Assembly (NCBI GenBank): GCA_014378485.1
Contig: JACMNO010000111.1
Coordinates: 1 to 64,000, forward strand
Origin: Bacteroidia bacterium
GTDB lineage: Bacteria > Bacteroidota > Bacteroidia > B-17B0 > Aurantibacillaceae
DNA: 64,000 nucleotides
Reading direction: 5' to 3'
The position numbers and the translations under genes were made by a program. Below the pieces are notes generated by a model. It did not search any database. It saw nothing but the letters and a program-made list of their open reading frames with translations, and was not told the DNA's origin. Below, in pieces: positions 21,295 through 31,562 of this stretch. The first letter of the stretch is position 1. Every line of letters begins with the position of its first letter.

Positions 21295-23472
21295 TTAGAA
21301 TTTAAGCCTTGCCTGAAGCTTTAATTCTGTTTTATGATCAGAATTAATCTCATTTAAGCTTCCCGGGGATTGAATCATTTGATTGTCATAAATGGTTGAT
21401 GCCACTCTGACCCAGATTTCAAAATTGCGGGTAATATCCCAATTAACTATAAAATAAGCCCGTTGTCCTTTATTATATAACGCCGGGACTGAGTAGGAGT
21501 AAAGCACATCATTTTCATAAGTATAAACGCGGCTAACAAAACTCTTGGTGTCAAAAACCGCATAACGTATGGTAAAGGTAAAAGGAAATTTCATTTTTTT
21601 ATAGATAAGGTCCTGTACAAATGCAACGCCATCCTCATCAGTTCCAGTGCTTTTATCCACATGTGTGTATTCTACGCGAGATTTGAATTTGAGATCAGGT
21701 GTCATCTGAACTGATAAATTATAGCGGTAATTGTATTGAATATAGGGGGTTAGGTAATCATAAAAATTATCCTCTGTGCTATTGTTATATTTAGTGCGAT
21801 GTCGGAAACGAAAGTACATATCAATTTTTTTTGTTGGTGTATAGTTTAACTGTGTAAAAAAATCTCTTCCCGTAGATGGCGCGCTGGCTGTAGATTTGAG
21901 CCAATTAAACTGAAATTGATCAAGGTATACAGATAAAGTTAAACTTTTAAATATTTTGGCTTCCATTCCAATGTAAATACTTTTTTCATTTTGAGGTAAT
22001 GTGTTTTCGGAAACAGCACTTCCAAATAAGTTTTGAAAATTCTTTTCAAAATGACGATAGTGAGCAACGAAAGTTAATTTAGGGTCAAGCGCTACAATAA
22101 ATCCTTGACAGAAAGCCTTTCCGCCATTTGCGCTCATTGAATATTCTCCAAATAAATTAGCATTCCTGAAAACATAATTATAATCCAAACCACCTACAAA
22201 ATTACTTTTGCCCTGAAAATCATATTTATTGTATAGGCTTGGCGACTTTACCAGCTCTGCGCTTAAATTCATATTCTGCCCTGTGATTGCAACATGTAAA
22301 TTGCGTTTGTTATAAGCAATGTTTCCGCCAAGAATCGTTTGATTTATAATTCCTTTATCTTGCATCAGTGAATTGGTATTGTGCATACCACTTGTCTCTA
22401 AACTGCTGATACCAATTACATCAATTTCACCATTACTGTTTGTATCAGCTAAAACGGCATTCGCATCTAATTTTTTATAAGAAGCGAGCCCCGTCAATTC
22501 AAAATTTTTAACTTTAAAAGTTCCAGCTGCTCCTCTAAAAAACCTGTTTTCGTCAAAGCTTCTGTACGGTTTAATACCGGTTCCGTTCCGTTTGATACTT
22601 AATACGGAAGCAGATTTACCAAATCCAAATCCCTGCCATAGAGTTAAGCCCTGTCCAAAAGTAGCCTGGTAATCACCTACCACTAAAGTTTTAACGAATT
22701 TAATATTTCTTACGGCAATGTGTCCGCTATAAAAATCAAATCCTTTTGTTTGCTTGTATTCAGCGCGCTTATTGTTGGTGCCATCATTTAATGGAATACT
22801 GTCAATTGATGAACCTCCTAAACGAAATTCTTCCCCCGCATCCTTTTCTCCTGCCAGCACAAAAGATACATTATTGTTATATTGAAATGAGTAGCGGGCA
22901 AAAATCCGGTTAGGACTTCCTAAATAATAGCCGTTAGGTTTTAAGTTTCTCACACTGTCAGTAACATGGTAACCTGCCTGAGGTTCGAGAATCCTTTGAA
23001 AACGGGTCACAAATTCATGTTTGCCATCTTTGAACATTTCTTTGGTACTAAAAAAAGCGGAGTTAAAATTATCACTGACATATACAAAAGGGGTGATTTT
23101 TTTTATTGAGGCTAAGTCAAAACCATCAATGCTTTGCAATTCATATATACTAATCAAGTTACCGTTTTTTTCACGGTGTTTTAAGAGGTTATTGATTTGA
23201 ATATCAGTAAGTATCAGCAGGTCAGATAATTCTTCTCTTTTAGCCCGGTTAAGATTTATAGGATGTGATTTATAATAGGTCCACGCTTCTGTTAAGTTAG
23301 TAAGGTCACCATCTTCAGATTGCATTTGTTCCGATAATATTTCAATATTTTGATTGATTTGTTCATCAACTTGTTCACTGCCTTTGTTATTTATGGTATC
23401 GTTTTGGGCATGAGCGGTCATCATGCAAAGGCATAAAAAAAGAGTAATTATATGATGCCGTGCAGTGATCAA
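21295..23472 (-). CDS. outer-membrane beta-barrel protein with N-terminal helix-hairpin-helix region
   Basis: Signal peptide from TTG start; PINLNRAKREELSDLLILTDIQINNLLKHREKNGNLISIYELQSIDGFDLASIKKI matches duplicated HhH/ComEA-like pattern; remainder alternating barrel-like strands. Confidence 0.75.
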   Translation of the reverse strand: MITARHHIITLFLCLCMMTAHAQNDTINNKGSEQVDEQINQNIEILSEQMQSEDGDLTNLTEAWTYYKSHPINLNRAKREELSDLLILTDIQINNLLKHREKNGNLISIYELQSIDGFDLASIKKITPFVYVSDNFNSAFFSTKEMFKDGKHEFVTRFQRILEPQAGYHVTDSVRNLKPNGYYLGSPNRIFARYSFQYNNNVSFVLAGEKDAGEEFRLGGSSIDSIPLNDGTNNKRAEYKQTKGFDFYSGHIAVRNIKFVKTLVVGDYQATFGQGLTLWQGFGFGKSASVLSIKRNGTGIKPYRSFDENRFFRGAAGTFKVKNFELTGLASYKKLDANAVLADTNSNGEIDVIGISSLETSGMHNTNSLMQDKGIINQTILGGNIAYNKRNLHVAITGQNMNLSAELVKSPSLYNKYDFQGKSNFVGGLDYNYVFRNANLFGEYSMSANGGKAFCQGFIVALDPKLTFVAHYRHFEKNFQNLFGSAVSENTLPQNEKSIYIGMEAKIFKSLTLSVYLDQFQFNWLKSTASAPSTGRDFFTQLNYTPTKKIDMYFRFRHRTKYNNSTEDNFYDYLTPYIQYNYRYNLSVQMTPDLKFKSRVEYTHVDKSTGTDEDGVAFVQDLIYKKMKFPFTFTIRYAVFDTKSFVSRVYTYENDVLYSYSVPALYNKGQRAYFIVNWDITRNFEIWVRVASTIYDNQMIQSPGSLNEINSDHKTELKLQARLKF

Positions 23473-24333
23473 TTATAATTTTTCGGAAGCCTCCGGTGTT
23501 TTTTCTGGTGATTTTGATCGGTCTTTACCAAAAGAATAACTCAAGCCAATTTGTGGAGATAAGCCTAAAATACTATGATAAGAAGTACTTAGGTCAATTT
23601 TAAGCCCATTATAATTTACACCAACACCAAGTGCTGCTTGAGTAGGATAACTCGATCCTCCCACGCGGATATAAATCAACGAGGATGGTTTGTATTCAAT
23701 GCCTCCCTTGATATTGATTTTTTGGGCAGATGTTTTTTCTGCCTCTGCAGTTAAAAATACTTTTGGCGAGAAAATGTATTGGGCACCGAATTTAAAAATG
23801 GTTGGGATTCTTTCGTTATTGTATTCTGTGATCTTTGCTCTGAAAGGATTATACACATGGGAAGAGATAATCACCTGAGGCAAAATTTTAGCGGTTAATC
23901 CTACAGATCCTGTAAAAGCATGCGCCTGGCCGTATATATCTGCAATTTTAGTAGTTAAATAATCAAATCCAATTCCTGCTGAAATCCCTTCACCTAATTT
24001 CATACCATAACTCAAGGTTGTTTGTGATTCTCTGTACAACCGATATCCCATAGTAGAGTAACATAATCCAAAAGTTCCCTTTTTTATTGGCACCGCTGCC
24101 GCAAAACCAGTTTGAGTCAGTTCTTTCACAAAAAAACGGTTTTCATAAAAAGCGCCTGCTTCGCCCTTTCTCACAAAGCCTAAACTGCCCTGATTATTTC
24201 TGGTACTCCACACATCATACAAAGTAGAAGAAGCATGCCCCAATGAGGCAGAGCGAGGACCAATTGGACCATCACCGTTTGAAGCCAGCAGACTGATTGG
24301 TGAAAGTAATAGAGAGAGTATAATGAACTTCAT
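23473..24333 (-). CDS. PorV/PorQ-like outer-membrane beta-barrel protein
   Basis: GPRSASLGHASSTLYDVWSTRNNQGSLGFV and barrel-like repeats. Confidence 0.65.
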   Translation of the reverse strand: MKFIILSLLLSPISLLASNGDGPIGPRSASLGHASSTLYDVWSTRNNQGSLGFVRKGEAGAFYENRFFVKELTQTGFAAAVPIKKGTFGLCYSTMGYRLYRESQTTLSYGMKLGEGISAGIGFDYLTTKIADIYGQAHAFTGSVGLTAKILPQVIISSHVYNPFRAKITEYNNERIPTIFKFGAQYIFSPKVFLTAEAEKTSAQKINIKGGIEYKPSSLIYIRVGGSSYPTQAALGVGVNYNGLKIDLSTSYHSILGLSPQIGLSYSFGKDRSKSPEKTPEASEKL

Positions 24334-24490
24334 TTAATCAAATATATATTAAATTATTTACGTTTTACCCTGTTATCAAAAAAATTTTAAATAAAAACAA
24401 TAAAATAGTTACCTCATACTTTGCCAAAAAATCGTTAAAATATGCCGCTCCGGCCTGTGATAAATATTATGTCTACTTAAATAAAACTTC

Positions 24491-24498
24491 TATATTTG
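24491..24498 (+). promoter_or_regulatory. Bacteroidota-type -7 box
   Basis: TATATTTG, 23 nt upstream of ATG 24522. Confidence 0.55.
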
Positions 24499-24521
24499 AA
24501 TTCATACCGTGAAATTCATTT

Positions 24522-26789
24522 ATGCAAAATAAAATATTTATTTTTTGTTTATTATTTATTGCGAGGATAGGACAGGCGCAAAGTAATAAGGCTTTATACC
24601 GCGAAAAATTTACCGAAGGAAATTACCTGCTTCTGGAAAATAATTACGTGCTTGCACTCAAAAATTTTAAAGAAGCTTACCAAATCGATTCTTCTTCTGC
24701 TAACATTAATTATAAGCTTGGTTTGTGTTATTTACAATCTCCTTCCGAGAAATATAAAGCGATTTATCACCTTGAAAAAGCTGTTCAAAATGTGATCCAT
24801 AATTATTCACCGGAGAATGTGAATGAAAAAAGAGCCTCGGATCTTTCCTATTATTATTTAGGTGAGGCTTACAGATTAAATTATAATTTCATTGCTTCTT
24901 ATGTGTATTTCAAAAAATTTAAAGATTTGATTGGTGATAGAAATGCGGAGTTGACAGCTGATCTCGATAAGCAATTGCAATCCAATACCAATGCCCAGGA
25001 GTTTACCAAAGACACTGCTAAAGTGCGGATTGTAAATTTAGGAGACAGTATTAATTCCACTTTTCCGGATTACAGCCCTGTTGTTTCAGCTGATGAATCT
25101 ACTTTAATTTTTACCTCTAGACGGCCAGAAAGTACTGGCGGAGAAAAGACTGATGATAACCAGTACCTTGAAGATATTTACATCAGTAATAAACGTAAAG
25201 ATGGTAACTGGTCTGAAGCAAAGCCAATTGGTTCAACGATTAATACAATTGGAAATGAAGCCAGCGTTGGTTTATCACCGGATGGAACTAAATTATTTGT
25301 TTATGTTGATATAAATGGCGGCGATATTTATTACAGTAATCTGGAAGGTGAAAAATGGAGTCCATTGTTACCACTTGGACCCAGTGTGAATACCGTTGAT
25401 TGGGAAACTCATGCTACCATCACAGTGGATGGTAGCACTTTGTATTTTGTGAGCAACCGCAAAGAAGGTGGATATGGTGGAAGAGATATATGGAGATGTG
25501 TGAAACTCCCAAATGGCATGTGGAGCCTTGCCACAAACATGGGACCAACCATTAATACGGCTGAAGATGAAGAAGCGCCTTTTATTCACCCGGATGGAGT
25601 AACATTGTTCTTTAGTTCAAAAGGACATAAAAATATGGGAGGTTTTGATATTTTTAAAACCACTAAAAATGAAGAAGGTAAATGGAGTGAGCCTGAAAAT
25701 TTAAGAGCCCCAATCAATACTCCAGATGATGACATTTTCTATGTGCAATCTGCTGATGGAAAACGAGGTTATGTTTCTTCTGCAAGAAGAGGAGGCCTTG
25801 GTGATAAAGATATTTACCGCATTGATTTTGAAAGAGCGATCGCTGAACCATTGACTTTATTAAAAGGCGTTTTAACGTTTAATGGTGCAAACAAGCAACC
25901 ATCTAACGCCCGTATTACGGTGATGGATGAGGTTAATTTAGTAGTGCAGGATATTAGGCCAAACGAAAAAACAGGCAGATATATTATGATTTTAGCACCC
26001 GGTATTAAAGGTAAAACGTATAGTGTAAATTTTGAAGCAAATGGTTACCAGCCAATTTCTATTTCATTGATAATTCCGCCAAACTCATCTTATCAAGAAA
26101 TTGAAAAAGAATTTATTCTTCAGATGATTAATTTGGAGACAAAAACATTAGGAACTATGGGCGTGAAAGGTATTGTGAGAAATAAGGAAGGTAAATCTAT
26201 TCCAGGTGCAGCCATTGTTTTAAAAGATAACCTGAGCGGCAAATTACTTGAAACATTTTATACAACAATTGACTCGGGCTCTTATTATTTTGTAGTGAAC
26301 CGCGGGCAAAACTATAATATCTCTTATGAGTCCAAAGGCTATCTTTTCCATTCTGAAAACATCAACGTGCCGAAAGTAGCTGAGTACTCTGTAATGCAAA
26401 AAGATGTGATCCTGGATAGAGTGGAAGTGGGTTCTAAAATTGTGTTGAATAATATTTTCTTTGATTCCAATAAATCTATCCTGAGAAAAGAATCAGAAGT
26501 GGAAATTGATAAGTTGGTGGCATTAATGAAAGATTATCCAGAATTAGTGATTGAAGTTTCTGGACACACCGATAATAAAGGAAACGATGCAGCCAATATG
26601 ACTTTATCTCAAACGCGTTCACAGGCTGTTGTTAACGCTCTGATTAGAAAAGGTATTAAAAGGGATATGCTTATTGCCAAAGGTTATGGTGAAACGGTTC
26701 CAATTGCTCCAAATGCTTTACCAAAGGGCAAACCCAACCTCAAAGGGATGCAGCTCAACCGCAGGGTTGAAATGAAGATTGTCAAATAA
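24522..26789 (+). CDS. OmpA-family protein with TPR, PD40 beta-propeller and carboxypeptidase-regulatory-like domains
   Basis: PD40 repeats (PDYSPVVSADESTLIFTSRRPEST...), C-terminal OmpA (NNIFFDSNKSIL...VEVSGHTDNKGN.. LSQTRSQAV). Confidence 0.9.
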   Translation: MQNKIFIFCLLFIARIGQAQSNKALYREKFTEGNYLLLENNYVLALKNFKEAYQIDSSSANINYKLGLCYLQSPSEKYKAIYHLEKAVQNVIHNYSPENVNEKRASDLSYYYLGEAYRLNYNFIASYVYFKKFKDLIGDRNAELTADLDKQLQSNTNAQEFTKDTAKVRIVNLGDSINSTFPDYSPVVSADESTLIFTSRRPESTGGEKTDDNQYLEDIYISNKRKDGNWSEAKPIGSTINTIGNEASVGLSPDGTKLFVYVDINGGDIYYSNLEGEKWSPLLPLGPSVNTVDWETHATITVDGSTLYFVSNRKEGGYGGRDIWRCVKLPNGMWSLATNMGPTINTAEDEEAPFIHPDGVTLFFSSKGHKNMGGFDIFKTTKNEEGKWSEPENLRAPINTPDDDIFYVQSADGKRGYVSSARRGGLGDKDIYRIDFERAIAEPLTLLKGVLTFNGANKQPSNARITVMDEVNLVVQDIRPNEKTGRYIMILAPGIKGKTYSVNFEANGYQPISISLIIPPNSSYQEIEKEFILQMINLETKTLGTMGVKGIVRNKEGKSIPGAAIVLKDNLSGKLLETFYTTIDSGSYYFVVNRGQNYNISYESKGYLFHSENINVPKVAEYSVMQKDVILDRVEVGSKIVLNNIFFDSNKSILRKESEVEIDKLVALMKDYPELVIEVSGHTDNKGNDAANMTLSQTRSQAVVNALIRKGIKRDMLIAKGYGETVPIAPNALPKGKPNLKGMQLNRRVEMKIVK

Positions 26790-26956
26790 ACTGGATTCTG
26801 AATCATTAATGTTTGATCATTCGCTAAGATTGTAAGAAAAACAATGTAACTTCATATTACATAAGATAAGTATTTAGTAATTAAGTATTTAACGCATTAT
26901 TGCTAAGCTTAATCAACAAAATTTTATTATTAGAAAATAATTGAATAATATATTTT

Positions 26957-28390
26957 ATGAAAATTTTACTTACTGGAGTAACTGGATATATTGCACAAAG
27001 ACTTTTGCCGGTTTTATTAGAAAATAAGCACGAGGTTGTTTGTTGCGTAAGAGACAGCAGTAGATTTAATATTAAAAAATATTCTACATCAAATATCTCG
27101 GTAATTGATGTAGATTTTTTGAACAGCGAAAGTTTGCAGAATATTCCAAATGATATTGATTTGGCATATTACCTTATCCATTCGATGTCGACACAAAGTG
27201 GTGACTTTGAAAATATGGAAGACATATGCGCAACTAATTTTAGAAATCGTATTAAACAGACAAGTGCAAAACAGGTTATATTCCTTAGTGGTATTAGCAA
27301 CGCTAACTCACTATCAAAACATTTGTCATCAAGAAAGAATGTAGAAAATATTTTATCAAGTTCTGATTTTTCGCTCACTACCTTAAAGGCTGGTATTATT
27401 GTAGGATCAGGCAGCGCCTCCTTTGAAATCATTCGCGATTTGGTTGAAAAATTACCTTTTATGATTACACCACGGTGGGTAAAAACAAAATGTCAGCCCA
27501 TATCAATACGTAATGTTGTAGAATTTTTATTTGGAGTAATGGGTAAAACCGAAACATATAAGAACAGTTACGATATTGGCGGCCCTGACGTTTTAAGTTA
27601 TAAAGAAATGCTTTTACGATTTGCAAAAGTACGAGGATTAAAAAGGCGTATCGTTATAGTACCCGCAATGACACCAAAAATTTCTTCATATTGGTTATAT
27701 TTTGTTACATCTACCTCCTTTGCATTGGCTAAGAATTTAGTAAACAGTATGAAAATTGAAGTGATTTGCAAACCCAATAATTTAGCTTCAATGCTTGAAA
27801 TAAAGCTAATTGATTATGACACATCAATAAAATTGGCTTTCGATAAAATAGAACAAAACCAGGTTCTTTCAAGCTGGAAAGATGCACAATCAAGTAATAT
27901 ATTTAGAGGTGGATTTTCTAAATATATTGAAGTACCAATTAACGGCTGTTTTAAGGATGTTCGTTCACGTAAAGTTGATAATAGTGATGTTTCAATTAAC
28001 AGAATATGGTCTATTGGAGGGAAAACAGGCTGGTATTACGGAAACAGGCTTTGGGAATTCAGAGGTTTTTTAGACAAGATTGCCGGTGGTGTTGGAATGC
28101 GGCGAGGAAGAAAAAGTGATACCGAATTAAATACTGGAGATGCCCTTGATTTTTGGCGAGTGCTAATTGCTGACAAAGATCAGAAACGCCTGCTCTTGTA
28201 TGCCGAAATGAAACTACCGGGCGAAGCATGGTTAGAATTCAAAATTGACAAAAATGATATTCTTACACAAACAGCAACCTTCAGACCTTTGGGCTTATTG
28301 GGTAGATTGTATTGGTATTCGGTTCTTCCGTTTCATGGACTAATTTTTAATAGAATGATAAATAATATTGCTGAAATAAAAATAAAATAG
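26957..28390 (+). CDS. NAD(P)-binding SDR/NmrA-like protein with C-terminal DUF2867
   Basis: MKILLTGVTGYIAQRLLPVLL Rossmann start; C-terminal LLLYAEMKLPGEAWLEFKID...TATFRPLGLLGRLYWYSVLPFH. Confidence 0.85.
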   Translation: MKILLTGVTGYIAQRLLPVLLENKHEVVCCVRDSSRFNIKKYSTSNISVIDVDFLNSESLQNIPNDIDLAYYLIHSMSTQSGDFENMEDICATNFRNRIKQTSAKQVIFLSGISNANSLSKHLSSRKNVENILSSSDFSLTTLKAGIIVGSGSASFEIIRDLVEKLPFMITPRWVKTKCQPISIRNVVEFLFGVMGKTETYKNSYDIGGPDVLSYKEMLLRFAKVRGLKRRIVIVPAMTPKISSYWLYFVTSTSFALAKNLVNSMKIEVICKPNNLASMLEIKLIDYDTSIKLAFDKIEQNQVLSSWKDAQSSNIFRGGFSKYIEVPINGCFKDVRSRKVDNSDVSINRIWSIGGKTGWYYGNRLWEFRGFLDKIAGGVGMRRGRKSDTELNTGDALDFWRVLIADKDQKRLLLYAEMKLPGEAWLEFKIDKNDILTQTATFRPLGLLGRLYWYSVLPFHGLIFNRMINNIAEIKIK

Positions 28391-28632
28391 ATCGATAATA
28401 ATCGGTTTACAAAAGTGGATTGTCTATAAAACATTCATCTTTTAGAAATTCCAAGTCATACCTATTTATCTTATCAGTGATCTTTATTGCTTTTTTTGTT
28501 CAAAATATTTTTCAGGTAATTAGTGTGATGGCTGAGTGGCAGGCAAAGAAAATAGCTTGTATTTAATAATTTATTCAATTCCAGTATCTAAAGCACATTT
28601 GTAGACTGCTGAAACAATTAATTTATTCTATA

Positions 28633-29472
28633 TCAGGGTTTGATAAAATTCAGAATATCCTCGTAAGATTTCACCCAAGGATTATAAAACTGGAAAATCA
28701 TCGGCACATGCCGTTTTCCTTTTACGATGATGAGATGAGCATCTGGCTGGTACTTTTGTAATTCATCATAAAATGCCGCATTCATTTCTTTGATAATCTC
28801 ATTTGTTTTACCACCAACAAATTGTATAAATTTTGGTTTGTTCTTTGCTAAATGATAAACGGGGGAGTATTTTTTCCAGTTAACAGAATCATCAGTAAAA
28901 ACACGTCGATATATGGTATCTCTTTTGTTATTAGAATGGCGTAAATAATTATACATATCTAGTCCGAAAGCATCAATTAAAACTGCTCCTTTTATCGGGT
29001 TCTTCATTTTTAACTTTTCAAAATAGTGATCATCCAAAGCAACCATTGCTGCCAAATGACCTCCGGCAGAATGCCCTGATATAAAAATATTATTAGTATC
29101 CCCGTTAAAATTTAATGCATTTTCTTTTATCCATTTTACAGCCATAGCTACATCGTCAGCCATACCAACAATATCGGTTTTCGGACTCAACCTGTAACTG
29201 ATCACAACGCATGCAATATTTTTTCGTGCAATACCGTTTCCGAAAAACCGGTAAAGCGATTTTTTACCTTGAACCCAGTTACCACCATGAATAAACACCA
29301 GGATTTTTTTTGGAGTTTCAGATTTTCGGGGAGTATAAACATCAAGCTTTAAATCATGAGCTGAATCAAAGATTTGATCACTGAACTTATTGACTCTTTT
29401 TACAGAACAACCAGAAATCATTAGCAGAAAATATGCTATTAAAACTATAAACTTAAATGGAACATTACTCAT
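28633..29472 (-). CDS. alpha/beta hydrolase lipoprotein (esterase-like)
   Basis: Lipobox LMISGCS; FIHGGNWVQGKKS and ISGHSAGGHLAAM (GxSxG). Confidence 0.9.
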   Translation of the reverse strand: MSNVPFKFIVLIAYFLLMISGCSVKRVNKFSDQIFDSAHDLKLDVYTPRKSETPKKILVFIHGGNWVQGKKSLYRFFGNGIARKNIACVVISYRLSPKTDIVGMADDVAMAVKWIKENALNFNGDTNNIFISGHSAGGHLAAMVALDDHYFEKLKMKNPIKGAVLIDAFGLDMYNYLRHSNNKRDTIYRRVFTDDSVNWKKYSPVYHLAKNKPKFIQFVGGKTNEIIKEMNAAFYDELQKYQPDAHLIIVKGKRHVPMIFQFYNPWVKSYEDILNFIKP

Positions 29473-29586
29473 TATTTAAAAATACACCATTTAATTCAGA
29501 TAGAAGTTACAGGAAACCTATGCGAAATCAGTTTAATTATTTCTTTTTTGTACTTTGTAATAAATTTTAATTTTAATTCATTTCTG

Positions 29587-29979
29587 ATGAAACAATACCT
29601 TGCCCATATTTCAATTTTAGTAGATGACTATGATCTTGCAATTGATTTTTATACCCAAAAATTACATTTTATATTAGTAGAAGATATTACTTTAAGTGAT
29701 GATAAACGTTGGGTCTTAATTGCCCCGCCTGGTTCTAAAGAATGTTGTTTATTACTAGCCAAAGCATCCAATGATGATCAAAAAAGCAGGATTGGAGATC
29801 AAACCGGAGGTAGAGTATTTTTGTTTTTATACACGGATGATTTTGAGCGAGATTATCAAAATCTAGTGGAGAAAGAAATTTCAATTGTTAGAAAACCACT
29901 GAAAGAAGAATGGGGAACAGTGGCTGTTTTTGCAGACCTTTATGGAAATCTGTGGGATTTGATTGAGCCCATGAGATAG
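29587..29979 (+). CDS. VOC family (glyoxalase-like) protein
   Basis: AHISILVDDYDLAIDFYTQKL ... FADLYGNLWDLIEP. Confidence 0.9.
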   Translation: MKQYLAHISILVDDYDLAIDFYTQKLHFILVEDITLSDDKRWVLIAPPGSKECCLLLAKASNDDQKSRIGDQTGGRVFLFLYTDDFERDYQNLVEKEISIVRKPLKEEWGTVAVFADLYGNLWDLIEPMR

Positions 29980-30096
29980 ATCAAAATTTGAAAATTTATT
30001 GTAACTGGCAAGAAGATTATATGTATGCTGTTTAAAACAAATACAAATTATTTATTGTAAAACCCTTAAATTGGCTTTTGAAATTTAGATCATCAT

Positions 30097-30996
30097 ATGA
30101 AACATATACCATTATTAGCAATCACTTTTTTTCTTACTATTCAATCCGTCGCCCAAAAATCGCCCTGCGAAAAAGATTCAGTTTACAGACAGTTTGATTT
30201 CTGGATTGGTAACTGGGAAGTGTATGATCTTGCAAATAACAAAGCAGGTGATAGTAAAATAAGCTCAGTCTTAAATAGTTGTATGATCATGGAAGAATGG
30301 GAAAGCAGTAATAAAAAAAACGGTATTAATTATTCAGGAAAAAGTTTAAACACTTACAATGCCTCTACTAAGCAATGGCAACAATCATGGGTTGATAATT
30401 CAGGCGGTTCTAATAACTACCTTATCGGAAAATTTGAAAAGAATAAAATTGAATTTTTAACTGCTGCTTTTACTTTATCAAAAGATACATTAGCAATGAG
30501 GCGTTTAACTTTGTACAAATTAAGCGATCAAAAAGTGAGGCAGTTTGGAGAAATATCAAAAGACAACGGGAAAACTTGGTTAACTGAATACGATTTAGAT
30601 TATCGTAGAAAAAAAGGAAGTGGCATGTCTCCTGAAGCTGATATTAAGACGCAGTATTTTTTAATGGATGAGCATTTCAAAAAAAACGAAATGGAAAAAA
30701 TTGCGAATTCCTATATGGATGATGCAAGAATTGTAGGAACCGGTGAAGAAATTAAAGGCAAGGAAGCGATTGCCGCCTACTGGAAACAACTTGATGGTAA
30801 AGGAATAACCTGGGAACATCAGATTCAATCTATAGAAGTATGCAACGAAATGGCGGTTCAGACAGGTATCTCAAAATTAATATATTATCAAAAAGGTAAT
30901 AAGGAAACAGTTTCTGATGTTCGTTACACCATTATCTGGAAGAAAGATAAAGAAGGGATATGGAAGATTGCCCTTTATCATCATACAAAGCTTTAG
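30097..30996 (+). CDS. secreted protein: DUF1579-like N-terminal region plus SnoaL/NTF2-like C-terminal domain
   Basis: RQFDFWIGNWEVYD...; YFLMDEHFKKNEMEKIANSYMDDARIVGTGEEIKGKEAIAAYWK. Confidence 0.75.
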   Translation: MKHIPLLAITFFLTIQSVAQKSPCEKDSVYRQFDFWIGNWEVYDLANNKAGDSKISSVLNSCMIMEEWESSNKKNGINYSGKSLNTYNASTKQWQQSWVDNSGGSNNYLIGKFEKNKIEFLTAAFTLSKDTLAMRRLTLYKLSDQKVRQFGEISKDNGKTWLTEYDLDYRRKKGSGMSPEADIKTQYFLMDEHFKKNEMEKIANSYMDDARIVGTGEEIKGKEAIAAYWKQLDGKGITWEHQIQSIEVCNEMAVQTGISKLIYYQKGNKETVSDVRYTIIWKKDKEGIWKIALYHHTKL

Positions 30997-30997
30997 T

Positions 30998-31549
30998 ATG
31001 CTGGAAGTAAATTTTGACCCATTTCCGATTTTAGAAACGAACAGGCTTATTCTGAGAAAAATAATATTGGAAGACGCAGATGATTATTTTGAGATGAGAA
31101 ATAATGTAGATACAATGAAATATATCTGCAAACCAGTTCAAACATCTGTTGAAGAAACTAAAGAAAAGATTCTTCGGATCAATGACATGATAAATTTTAA
31201 TGATGGAATTGGCTGGGCTGTTTGCCTTAAAACAAACAATCAAATGATTGGTACAATATCATTTCATAAATTAATAAAAGAACATTACCGAGCGGAATTA
31301 GGATATATGCTTAATCCGAAATTTTGGAAACAAGGCATAACTACAGAAGCCGTAAAGGTTGTTATTGATTTTGGATTCAATCAAATGCACTTACATTCTA
31401 TTGAAGCGCATATAGATCCTGCAAATAAGGGATCTGAAAAACTACTGCAAAAATGTACCTTTACGAGAGAGGCTTATTTTAAAGAAAATTACTATTTTAA
31501 TGGAAAGTTTTTGGACACTGCGGTATTCTCATTAATTAATCCTTTTTAA
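30998..31549 (+). CDS. GNAT family N-acetyltransferase (RimJ/RimL-like)
   Basis: LETNRLILRKIILEDADDYFEM...ELGYMLNPKFWKQGITTEAVKVVIDFGF; start placed at internal ATG. Confidence 0.9.
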   Translation: MLEVNFDPFPILETNRLILRKIILEDADDYFEMRNNVDTMKYICKPVQTSVEETKEKILRINDMINFNDGIGWAVCLKTNNQMIGTISFHKLIKEHYRAELGYMLNPKFWKQGITTEAVKVVIDFGFNQMHLHSIEAHIDPANKGSEKLLQKCTFTREAYFKENYYFNGKFLDTAVFSLINPF

Positions 31550-31562
31550 AATAACCAATCAT

